Source: Labyrinthula sp. Ha (Eukaryota; Sar; Bigyra; Labyrinthulida; Labyrinthulaceae). From it: a DNA stretch of 64,000 nucleotides. How positions within the stretch are numbered: the first letter of the stretch is position 1; every line of letters begins with the position of its first letter. The position numbers were made by a program, and so were the translations under genes. The notes under the pieces were generated by a model. It searched no databases. It was not told the DNA's origin and was given only the letters and a program-made list of their open reading frames with translations. The stretch lies in the NCBI GenBank assembly GCA_015227615.1, contig JAALGZ010000016.1:186001-250000 (forward strand), read 5' to 3'. Positions 1-9,880 of the stretch are shown here, one piece after another.

Positions 1-1420
1 AATGGAGTGCAATCTTTGGTTGCAGGACTTCCTTTTCTCATTTATTGATCTGTCTCAGAAGATCTAGATTTGATAAGAACTTTGGTAAGTACAAGTAGTA
101 AACTTAGATCGGCGGATTCAGCTCCTGCAGGAGCAATTTTGTTTCACTACATTGGATCTGCAGCTACTGCAGCAGCACAGTTAAGTCAGTGTACATCTTC
201 TTTAGAAGCTTTCTCTTCTCTTGAAGAAAGTGAGAAATTGAGTCAAGTACTCAATGCTACAGAATATTCTTGTTTAATTACTGGTTTCAACACCTTTTCT
301 GAATTAGTTAATTTACAATTAGTTTATTCTGACTTTCCAGTAATTTGTGGTGATGGAGGTTTGACAGTGGAAGAATGTATTCTAGTTGAGCTTAGTGGTG
401 CTTTAGAGAGCGTTCAAAATGAAATTCTTTCTGATTCAGCTAGTTTTCAAAATCAAGATGTTTGTAGTATAACTGAAATTTATTCAACTAAATTAACTTA
501 TTTGCTTTTTATGAGAAGTATTCTTACCAGAACAGATGATGAAGATTTGAAAATTTATGGAGAAGAGTTAAATTTAGTTTCAAATTTATTTAGTGACTTA
601 GAAGAAGACACAAATTCAACTGCAGTAGATATTTTGTTACAATCCACAATAATTTCTTCCCTTAGTCTTGATTTACCACAAGAAATTAATGAAGAATATT
701 TGCCTTGTAAAATAGTTTATTTTGTGGATGAAGATGATACAAATTCTTGCACTTTAAGAAAGTTTCTTCAAAAATCAGTTGACATGAATACTGATACAGA
801 TAGTTTAGAGATTTAGTTTATGTAACAACTGGAAACTTTGTATACTATGTGTGAAGCTGCTGATTTATTTACTGAAGAATGTCCAAGATTATTTGGTTCT
901 CTTTTAATGAATGAAGTTTTTCAGAATTCTTTGAATGCTGACAAATTAATTCTTACAGCAAGTTCGCAAAATATTGATTCAGTATATTCTAAACTTGAAG
1001 ACGAATGTGAACAGAATGAAGATGATATAAAAATTTTTAGAAGATGTCAAGTTATTTTTATTTTTGGCCTAGTTTTCTATGCACTTTCTATTTGCTCTTG
1101 TTTATTCAACGTTTTAGATATATATAGAAAAGAGTTATTTATATTTTTTTCTGGGATTTTTTCTTTTTTTAGGTGGTTTATTCATTATAATTGCTTTATT
1201 AATTTTGAAAGATAGACCAAGTTATTCTAATTTTGGAAGTCAAGAAGAAAGAGATGTGAATGATATTATTTTCCAAATTGGTACTCTTCCTAAGATAGCA
1301 GTAGTTTGTTTTGTTTTGTCAATTTTTGTTTGTTGTCTTTATTTCTTATCAAGTTTCTTGAAATTTAAAGAACAAGAAACAAACCAAGAACTCAAATTTA
1401 AAGTCCAGAATAACATTTAA
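1..1420 (+). pseudogene. Decayed gene for a protein with about three membrane segments, 5' end outside the window
   Basis: Coding-like sequence runs from the left edge to a TAA at 1418-1420. The main frame holds an in-frame TGA (46-48), TAG (814-816) and TAA (823-825). The frame then changes near the poly-T run at 1163-1171, after which a membrane helix continues with GGLFIIIALLILKDR. The N-terminal part is acidic and rich in Ser, Leu and Glu with scattered Cys; the C-terminal part has about three hydrophobic segments (near 1048-1125, 1135-1205 and 1285-1355). I do not recognise the family. All three stop types occur, so a changed code is not the explanation. A 54-nt intron at 803-856 would keep frame, but its splice sites are poor. 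The most likely reading is a decaying host gene; a multi-intron gene is the alternative. It runs tail to tail into the next gene, with the stop codons overlapping. Confidence 0.5.
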
Positions 1421-2499
1421 ACAGAGTTTTCATCTTTGAACACATTTTTTAACCCTTGGTCAAAGTAAACAGAGTCATCATTTATATTTTCTAGTTGCAT
1501 ACTTTCTTCTAAAATAGTTTCTTCTTTTGGTTCTAAAATTGTTTTCTTCCTAGATTTTTTCTTTCTTCCAAAAATGAAAAATAAAACCCCCAAAAAAAGA
1601 ACAAAACCACCAATTCCATATAAAATAAATTCTTCATATTCATTTGTTTCTTCTTCAAGTTCTGCTGAAGTTGTTTCTGGATCAGTTTCTGTTTCATTTT
1701 CAACATTTTCTTTAGATAAACATAAATCTACATTAGAAGAAACCTTTGCACAAATAAAAGGTTCTAAACATCAATGACCAACATCTTCTCCAGAACAAGG
1801 ATCAAATTCACTTCCACAATATGTTGGACTATTAGAAGGACTTTTTGTAGGTTGATAAGTTGGACTATTAGAAGGAGATTTAGTTGGATGAAAAGAAGGA
1901 GAAAAAGTTGGTGAAATAGAAGGAGAAAAAGTTGGAGAACTTGATGGTTGAGATGTTGGACAAAAACCACTTTGTTCAACTAAAATAACAACACCTTCTG
2001 TTCTTGTTTTATCACCTTCTGGATTCAAAGGAAACTCAAAACTTTTATCACAAAATCCTTCAAAACAAAAAATATTTTCATCTATAAAATTTATTGTTTC
2101 GCATTTTGTTTTTTTACATCCTAAATCATTTAAACTATTTAAACCATTTGCTTCTAAATCACCAGAACAAGTTAAAGTAGCTCTATTATCATCACCAGAA
2201 ACAACACAAAATTCCATTGTTTCATACTGATCAGAACAACTTACTTCTTCAGAATAAAATTCATCTGGTCCATCATCATCTGGATTATGTTTAGGGCAAT
2301 TATAACCTTCTCCATTGTAGAAAGCATATTTGGATTCAGGTTCGGCTTTAATTGCAAAAACAGCTTCATCGTCTCTGTTGAACACCGAGTTATCACAGCT
2401 AGAATGAGAAGTTCCACTTAAAACAGTAGCTCTTAGTTCAAGTTGTGATTTCACTCTTTTTATAATTATTAAAAAGAGAAAGGAAGAAAGAAAAATCAT
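1417..2499 (-). CDS. SPT-repeat type I membrane protein, one in-frame TGA before the membrane segment
   Basis: ATG at 2499. The product starts with a signal peptide (MIFLSSFLFLIII...), then a Cys-containing ectodomain of about 150 residues. Next come about seven copies of an SPTxxPS-like unit, as seen in surface and secreted proteins of stramenopiles. The frame then meets TGA at 1771-1773 but continues for 117 codons with clear coding character: an acidic stretch, a hydrophobic segment (FILYGIGGFVLFLGVLFFIF), a basic stop-transfer GRKKKSRKK and an acidic tail ending in TAA at 1417-1419. This is the usual layout of a type I membrane protein. The TGA may be a premature stop that leaves a secreted form, a read-through site or a sequence error. 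The gene shares a 97-bp promoter with DHODH. The family is clear only at the repeat level; the function is unknown. Confidence 0.7.
1819..1959 (-). repeat. SPTxxPS-type coding repeat
   Basis: Degenerate units of seven to eight residues rich in Ser, Pro and Thr (for example SPTFSPS, HPTKSPSNSPT, QPTKSPSNSPT), coded on the minus strand. In the second copy (13947 onward) the array is about 23 nt shorter, roughly one unit. Such repeats often change in length by slippage and probably form an extended, glycosylated stalk. Confidence 0.85.
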
Positions 2500-2596
2500 A
2501 CTTATTTCTGAAACTGCGTTTTAATAAGCTATGATGACGTCATTAATAATGTACAACCGCATACAAACATTCTCGGGCCATATGGCCTGTGTGTAA
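2500..2596. promoter_or_regulatory. Short divergent promoter with CRE-like and GGCCATATGGCC palindromes
   Basis: Only 97 bp separate the start codons of the SPT-repeat gene (-) and DHODH (+). The interval holds a perfect TGACGTCA palindrome (2535-2542), the site bound by CREB/ATF-type bZIP factors in other eukaryotes, and GGCCATATGGCC (2576-2587) just ahead of the DHODH ATG. Both are unchanged in the duplicate copy (16804-16811 and 16845-16856). Factor identity is inference. Confidence 0.5.
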
Positions 2597-3697
2597 ATGC
2601 AACGAATCTTCTTAACCGTTGGAGCAAGTTTAGGCGGTTTAACCGTTTTAACAATATCAAATGATGAAAAAGTTTATGAAAAAATATTAATTCCAATTAT
2701 ACATAAAACTATTGATGCAGAAACTGCTCATAAGTTAGCTGTAGAAGGATATAAGTACAACTTGTTTTTCAGAGGTGTGGACAGAACGGAAGGTTTGAAA
2801 CAAACAGTATTTGGAAAAGTAATATCTTCGCCAGTTGGAATAGCTGCTGGATTTGATAAAGATGGGAAATGTGTCAAAGGATTGCATGACTCGGGATTTG
2901 GCTTTGTTGAGATTGGCAGTGTCACTCCAGAACCACAGCCAGGAAACGAAAAGCCCAGGGTATTTAGAGATGTACCGAAAAAAGCAGTAGTAAACAGATA
3001 TGGTTTCAACTCAAGTGGAATAGAAAAAGTGAAACAAAATTTAATTGAGCAGAATATTCCTGAACACATATTATTAGGAGTCAACCTAGGCAAGAATAAG
3101 ACGACACCTAATGAAAAAGCCCATGAAGATTATATCAAAGGAATAAAGAGCTTTTCTGAATTAAGCTGTGTTGATTACTTTGTGATAAATATCTCTTCAC
3201 CAAATACTCCAAACCTTAGGAACCTTCAAAAACAGGACTATTTGAGAGAGTTTCTTGACAGGATAACAGCTTTTAGTTCCTCGTTGAATAATAAGAAACC
3301 TATTCTGCTAAAGGTGTCACCAGATTTGAGTGAGGAAGAAGTTCTAATGATATCGGAGGTATTGAAGGGCCTGTTTGAGAAAGATAAAATTCAGGGCTTA
3401 ATTGTTTCTAACACAACAAATCAAATACCAGATTACTTGAAAGAAAGGGACATATCTGGAGGTCTGAGTGGAAAACCTCTCTTTGAGAAGTCAAACAAGA
3501 TATTAAAGCTATTTAGAAGTCTACTAGGAACCAATATTCTAATAGTTGGTGTTGGGGGTGTCTCTTCTGGGCAGGACGCATATGACAAAATACGCTGTGG
3601 GGCAAACTTGGTTCAAATGTACACTTCGTTGGTATACAAAGGACCTCCTGTAATAAAAACAGTTAACAGAGAACTTGAAGATTTACTGAAGACTTAA
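2597..3697 (+). CDS. Dihydroorotate dehydrogenase (quinone), class 2, full-length copy A
   Basis: A 366-residue protein that oxidises dihydroorotate to orotate in pyrimidine synthesis, passing electrons through FMN to quinone. Class 2 enzymes sit on the mitochondrial inner membrane. The N-terminus (MQRIFLTVGASLGGLTVLTI) is a short hydrophobic targeting and anchor segment. Recognisable parts are GIAAGFDKDGK (about 81-91), the substrate loop NRYGFNSSG (133-141), NISSPNTPNLRNLQ (198-211) with N198 and the class-2 catalytic Ser at 201, KVSPDLS, GLIVSNTT, and the FMN-phosphate loop GVGGVSSGQDA near residue 330. The length fits the family. It starts 10 bp after a GGCCATATGGCC palindrome and ends 4 bp before the convergent NTF2-like gene. 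Its near-identical copy lies at 24836-25843. Confidence 0.95.
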   Translation: MQRIFLTVGASLGGLTVLTISNDEKVYEKILIPIIHKTIDAETAHKLAVEGYKYNLFFRGVDRTEGLKQTVFGKVISSPVGIAAGFDKDGKCVKGLHDSGFGFVEIGSVTPEPQPGNEKPRVFRDVPKKAVVNRYGFNSSGIEKVKQNLIEQNIPEHILLGVNLGKNKTTPNEKAHEDYIKGIKSFSELSCVDYFVINISSPNTPNLRNLQKQDYLREFLDRITAFSSSLNNKKPILLKVSPDLSEEEVLMISEVLKGLFEKDKIQGLIVSNTTNQIPDYLKERDISGGLSGKPLFEKSNKILKLFRSLLGTNILIVGVGGVSSGQDAYDKIRCGANLVQMYTSLVYKGPPVIKTVNRELEDLLKT

Positions 3698-3701
3698 GTT
3701 C

Positions 3702-4184
3702 TTATTTCTGCTTTAACTTTTCAAAGAACTCGTGTTGCATATCTTTCAGCATTAAAACAGCTGCTGGTGGGCGAATGATAACATCAAAATCACATACCTT
3801 AGAATCTTCATCAACAGTTACGATGTCAACTCCTCGGATATCCATTGTTTTCCCCTGACGACTTATTTGGCAGCTAAATTCAAGCACAAAAGCTTTTTCC
3901 TCAAAGTTAATGAAGGTTCTTCTGTACTTAAAGTTGTTGAATGCTTTTGAGACCCCTAGAAGGGCTATGACAGTGAAAGACTTATCTTTCCTTTCACGGA
4001 ATACGATATCACTTGAAAGAAGGTTATCCAACTTTTTCAACATTAGTGTGTCGTCGACGTTAACTGAGAAGCCATAGTTGATTGTATCGTGCCAAGCTTT
4101 CAATGCTTTCTCAACTATATCCTTGTTGCTTTTGGTTTCCGGACTAGTTAAGTGAGAATGAAGTCTGTTTCCCCTAGTGCTCAT
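3702..4184 (-). CDS. Small NTF2/SnoaL-like fold protein, copy A
   Basis: A 160-residue protein starting at ATG 4184. An N-terminal helix (KDIVEKALKAWHDTINYG) is followed by strands in the pattern of an NTF2-like cone fold (LLSSDIVF, RTFINFEEKAFVLEFSCQI, VDIVTVDEDSKVCDFDVII). The fold is suggested by pattern only; no catalytic residue can be assigned. It is convergent with DHODH. The paralog at 25848-26348 has the same layout but differs at roughly a fifth of residues and carries six more codons in the middle (between DIVFR and RKDKSFTV). Function unknown. Confidence 0.7.
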   Translation of the reverse strand: MSTRGNRLHSHLTSPETKSNKDIVEKALKAWHDTINYGFSVNVDDTLMLKKLDNLLSSDIVFRERKDKSFTVIALLGVSKAFNNFKYRRTFINFEEKAFVLEFSCQISRQGKTMDIRGVDIVTVDEDSKVCDFDVIIRPPAAVLMLKDMQHEFFEKLKQK

Positions 4185-5100
4185 TCTTATACCACGGATA
4201 CCAAATCTGAAGTTGTCCTGAATATGGTTAGCTGCTTGATCTAGTATCTCTTCTGAGGTGTAATTTGTCTTGTGTAATGTAGTGTTCTGAGATCGTAGTT
4301 TCAGTAGTGCGATATGAATTCTTCTTCTTATTTTGTTTATTTTTTTATATACAGTGAATATATGAGTACATAAGAAGGCTTTGTGTTGTAATATTTGAAG
4401 AAGGTTTGGACTTTTACTGTGATCTTATTTTTGTAAGAGTTTGTCCTATTTGGAATAAGTTTGGACTATTTCTCTAATATTGTTATTGTGAGAGGTTATC
4501 TTCTGTGTAACTTCCGTTACGATAGTGAGAATATAGACGGGACTTTTACTACTCGCTATCTTTATTTATGCGAACTCTTGGTGTTCAAAAGGTAGAGTTT
4601 CTTAACGGTAGAACCGTAACTTACCGTAACATTTTTCTTGGCATTTTGATATTCCTCAAATGATATTTGGCCACGTGGCAAAACGCCAAATAGCCCAAAT
4701 ATTTTTTTCAAATTTTTGCTTCGTATGAAAATCATGGTAAATGGATAATATGACACGGAAATATACTACGAATAGATGGGATCAAAAATAATTTTGATGG
4801 AAGGGGCGTTGCCTACAATGTTTTTATAGAAAGAAAGTACGGAGATGAACAAGCTTGTGGGCCACACGGCCAAACACTTCAAATGATACTCATGACATTG
4901 TCAAAACTTACTTAAAGTAAAATCAAAATCCTTAAAACTGGTTTGATATATCTTGATAATATCAAACAGCACCCCTATTAGTATGTGAATAGGTTTAGTT
5001 TTGATATAACCGTTAAGCGAAAAGTAAGACAAAAACAGAAAGAAATAATAAAGAAAACTTTAGCCAATTTTACGAATGATATCATTACTAGCCAGAACCA
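4185..5100. other. Non-coding stretch with two GGCC-flanked E-box-like sites
   Basis: No credible gene. It contains GGCCACGTGGC (4669-4679) and GGCCACACGGCC (4860-4871), similar to the palindrome in front of DHODH, and a short local repeat of the type accgtaac near 4600-4630. The right end grades into the decayed LTR element. Confidence 0.4.
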
Positions 5101-8100
5101 AAATCTTTTTGCGAGCGTGTAGTTATATTTTACCGACACGAAAAACGCAATATTGCAATATTTTAAATTTAAAGGTTTACTTTTGGCTGAAAAGAAGGCT
5201 TAAGAATTGAAGATATTAAGAAAGAAATAGAAAGAGAGGATATCTATCTCTGGTGCTGGTAGAATTCTAAAACCAACTCGATTTACAAGCTGTTTGAAGC
5301 AGTGCTATTAAAAACAACAGAGATGCCGCAAAGGTTAATCGAAATAACGAAGGAGAATAATAAGAAGATGGAAGCTTTGGTGTATATAAGGAGTGGAATG
5401 AAAATAAATATCCATACTCTAAACTATTTCAGCATGACAAATGTGGAGGGGTTTGTTTACGAATACGAGGTGATAGGCTAAAAAAATATGTTAACCTGAG
5501 GCAGAAACTTGGTCTGAAGATCTTCAAGAGAACGAATTGTTTAGGCAAAGTAGGAAGCATTAAATAATAGAAGCTCTAAAGGAACGAATTAAGGAAGAGA
5601 AGGGGTGATGTCTAATCACAGCAGAGAATCTATTATCAAGGGAGGTAATTTTTGAGGATGCTGATGAAGGAGAGGCAGTAGAATGCCTTTCCAAGATGTA
5701 GTTGAAGTGTTAAGGCACCTCCCAAAGATAGCACAAGAGCAAGGGAAGAGTTTTGCGAAAACCCTATTCATATTTCTGCCCAAATATATTTGGGTCAGCG
5801 AAGAAGACCTGTCACTGAGACCGGAATTGAAAGAGGATGATCAAAGAGAGTAAAAGAAATATGAATTGAGCTGCATGCCCTCATTACATGATGGAGATAA
5901 ATTTAAGGGATTGGAAGGCGAGAAGAAAAAAGAACCAATCAGAGTAGAAATGAAGCCAATGCAGTAGTATAGTTTCTACTTGAGAAAAACAAAATCAGTC
6001 ATAGAACCCATTGGAGATTTAAAAAAGAAGGGGTACAATTGTTTTAGACCTAAGATAGGAAATATGGTCATACTGACCATATTGATATAGAAAGAAAGCT
6101 AGTGATCGGAAGAAGCCTCATCCTGGTGAGGCACAAATGAAGCGTAGGTTAGTTGAGTACCACTGAAAGAGGAAACAGGTGATCACAATTATTAAAAAAG
6201 TACAGGAGTCTGTGAAGAATGTATACAACAGTTTGGACATGGAAGCCTAAAAGTTGTTTGAGGCGAAGAGGTTGGAGGAAATTGGTGACTTCCCTGTCAA
6301 GTCTTACAGGAAGGGGATGGTGAATAATGGTGCATTTGGAGACAGGGGGAAGACCAATAGTTTAGTTGAAGTCCAAGAAGTGATTGAGATAGATTGTTGT
6401 TACTACAACGTGATGCGGTTCTCCTGAGCAAGAAATCGATATGATGTGACTATTAAGTTAACTAGTTGTCGATACACGATTTTTTTAAATTCAGCTGCCT
6501 TCAAAAGTTCAATAAACTCCAAGTTTAAACAGAAATCTAATAAGGTCGAGAAACTGGAGTGATGCTTTAGAGTTAAGGCAGCTGGGGGAACTATATACCA
6601 TTTCTGGAAGGTTGGGTTGATTAGAAAGGTGAGCGCTCTGAGCACCAAGAAAATGAATACTAGCCTCAAGTTCAATAATATTGAAGCTCTCGTTCTTCAA
6701 GCGGGGAGGGAAATGATGAGATCATCATGGGCAATGAAATTTTATGCGAACACACTCTGGACCCTCTTAGTCTGTGACAGATGAAGATGAAACTACAGAA
6801 GGAGAAGAAGAACAATTAGCAACAAGGCCAAAGGATAAAGTAGGAGGTGAAGCACAGAAGGTGATGCCACTCAAAGAATTGACAATGATAGATGGACCAA
6901 GAATAGGCATCCCAGAAATAAGTGGACAACTTCCCATTTACTTTTGGTGAAGAGTAGCCGGAGTAGGATGACTTTATGGATTCGGAGGAAATTGATGTTG
7001 GGTAAGGTGCATATGAAACTCAAAGGCCAGGGATGATATGTGAATAAGGGAAAACATAAGAAAAAATATATAGGTGATAAAGCAGCAGTGTGTTTTCGCA
7101 AGTTTACATCCTGAAAAAAAGGCCTATAAACTTATTCTTGGGTAATTTTGAGGGATTTGGTGACTGAAAATCTGCGACTCATCTCTTCGATACATCTCCG
7201 AATAAATGCGTGTTAGTTCCAGGGGCACAGATGAGAATGTAGAAACAGCTTCAACAGAGGCAGTAAAAAGGGAATTTTTACACCAAATTATTAACCATAT
7301 GCTAAAGTATAAAATCGTTCAGGTGAATAATCACCATCAACAGCAATATCTATCTTTGCAGTACCAAAGAAGGTGCCGAAAAATTCATGCTCGTTGTTGA
7401 TGTTAGGGATCCCAACACACTAGCTCACAAGGTTAACTACATACTGCCACTTATTTATTTGCAACCAAAAGGGTAAACGAAAACAATTGTTTCAAAGGAT
7501 TTGATTTGGTGTCCGGGTTTGGCTACTTGGTGTGTAAACCTAATGCTGGGAAAGCATTTAATTTAGCTTCCTCTTGGAGGTAATATATTCACTTATAGGT
7601 ACAGCACAGAATTGGTACAATACACCTAGCGTTTTTTTTAATGTGGAAAATAGATAAAATTTTTATGTCAATTAATTTATGATTATGGAAAGCTTTACAG
7701 CGAATCAATAACTCCATCATAATGGGGCAGGATACGATCGAGGTTTATGTTAATGTAGAGAAGTATATTAGGTAGGTCAGATCATAAGACTTGATATTCA
7801 ATGCAGATAAGTATGGATTAGTGAGCAATAATTTGGTTTTTTGTATAATAGAATTTGCAGAGTATGTGTTCGGATTCGATAGATCGTATGCTAGAAATTA
7901 TTCGAGAGGCTCAAACCAGTTTATGTACATCAATTAGAGCAGATGATACATACGGCTAATTACATTTTGCATAGAATCCTAGGCTTCTCTGAGATAAGAA
8001 AATTAATATTAGGTTCACGTAAAATATGGGGAAAACTAAGGAATCTGAGGAAGAGAAATGTGATGATGGAGTGGAGGGAAGAGACGGGGAAAGCCTACGC

Positions 8101-9880
8101 GGAGATGTTGAAGATCATCGGGGATATTATGGAGTATACGTTGGGTTCTTATAACCATAAAGAGGATTTATAAATTTTTTCTAATCTAGTGACAAGCTTT
8201 TCCATTAGACATTTTGTAGAACCGGGAGGTTCTTAATAAGTAGACTCCATTTGTATCGAGTTTTAGTGCAATTATAAATATCTGGATCATTTACTAGATC
8301 GTCCTTGAAATGGCACATTTCATCTAATGAATTATTTTCTGTACTAACGACGATAAATAAATACTTATTCTACCTTCGAAGCAATCCCAAAGAGAAAATG
8401 CTTTTTTGAATCACAAAAATTTAGCGTGAATATTAGACCCAGCTGAAGTAAAGTTGAGGGCACATGCATCAAGGCTAAGTAGATGGGCACTAGAATTTAT
8501 GGAAGTTCATATCGTTGTTGTAGCATTTTTCTGATCATGGGAATATTAAAACCGATTAATCGTCGCTCTACTAAAATCCTAAATACAGAAATGTAGTGGA
8601 AGAAGTTATATTAGAATATTTAATACAAGATCTTGAGCCCAGAGAAAACGAGGTAGCTTTCTGTAGGCAGATTAGTAATTTACATGCGTCACCCAGACTT
8701 CCGGATAGTGCTGAATTAGCTAATAACTTAGGAAGGTTATAGACAAGAGGTTGTTGTTAAGATTACAACAAGGGACAGAGATAATACGAATAATTTCTGA
8801 AGGATTGGGGAGAAGTTTGTATTGATAAATAGTTTTTTCCAATTCATATTATTGCACTCCTACCCCTTATTCAGCCATGGATCCAAGAGCAAGAACTGAT
8901 TATTTATTAAAGAAAATTATCACATTAAAAGAAGGCAGATGAAGCTATTAAAATAGTCTTATTAGAGGTTTTAGAAATAATGCATATACACTCAGAAATC
9001 AATTATAATCCATAGACGGCGATTGAATGTAGTCATTTGTGGCAGTGAAGTGGAGGAGGTTCACATTTCGGATTTTCTCTATATAAACTTTAAAGGATGA
9101 TTATTAACTTAAGAAGACTCCTTAAGTTCACTAATATTTTCAAATATTGTTTTGAGGTCACTGGTTCCAGGCTAGTTACCATTTTTATGGATTCGCAGCT
9201 CCTGCTTCCACCTTCTAACTCAGTATACATTGGTTACAGACAGAGGTTATCAGTTTAACTCCCAAATACTTGAAACTTGTAAGGGTTGTTTTTATGAAGA
9301 TGCTGAAGACTTAGAGGTACTGATATCGGGGAAATTTTGTCAATGTAAGTGTACATAGAAAAGTGTGATTGTAAAAGTACGTTTATAAATAATAGTTGGT
9401 CCTTATTTTTACTTTAGAGAAAATAACTATATCATAGCCGAAGTAATAAAGCTTGAATATGAGAAAGACATTAACATACTTAGAGAACATTAAGACTTTA
9501 TCTTTCCAAAGAACTTGGATCAGGTAACCTTGTGCCGATAAGGCTTAATGGATATAAAATTCTTTGATGGTTATTAAACTCCACAACTTCAAGTAGCGCC
9601 AATGCTGAGGCTATTGATAGGAGAAAGCTTGGCAATTTTGTGAGGTGACCCATTGTGTGCTCAGTATCATTTGACTTCAGCAAGAGGCTACGGAATGGAT
9701 ACATCATTGGGGTATATTTGAGTACGTTCACATACCTTAAGCTGATGAAGTACGTTGTAGAGGAGGATACTATGGGTTTATATTTAATACCTGAGGTTGG
9801 TGACAACATTAATAAAGAGAAAGACCAACAAAAGTTTGTGAAGTAAATAACAAGGTTCTTGGGCTCTCAACAGACTCAGG
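5100..9880 (+). mobile_element. Decayed Ty3/gypsy-type LTR element, old relative of the whole element at 16.9-24.8 kb
   Basis: Near 5110-5165 the sequence resembles the end of the LTR of the whole element (GTGTAGTT...CGACACG...ACGCAATATTGCAATATT) and then follows its internal region in the same order: gag-like, protease, reverse transcriptase, RNase H and integrase. An example is MIHTANYILHRILGFS at 7943 against MIYTANYISPTIPGFS in the whole element; an integrase-type VTDRG motif lies near 9230. It is broken, with dozens of breaks, and clearly old. Boundaries are approximate; the right end is set where similarity fades. I could not trace the SANT and methyltransferase part in this copy. Confidence 0.8.

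Noticed and set aside
1574-1777. Plus-strand open frame of 67 codons
   Set aside because: It is the antisense of the membrane segment and tail of the SPT-repeat gene, whose minus-strand frame has the better protein signal (membrane helix plus basic anchor).
4562-4756. Minus-strand frame of 64 codons
   Set aside because: No domain, no signal, AT-rich composition like non-coding neighbours and no conserved partner.
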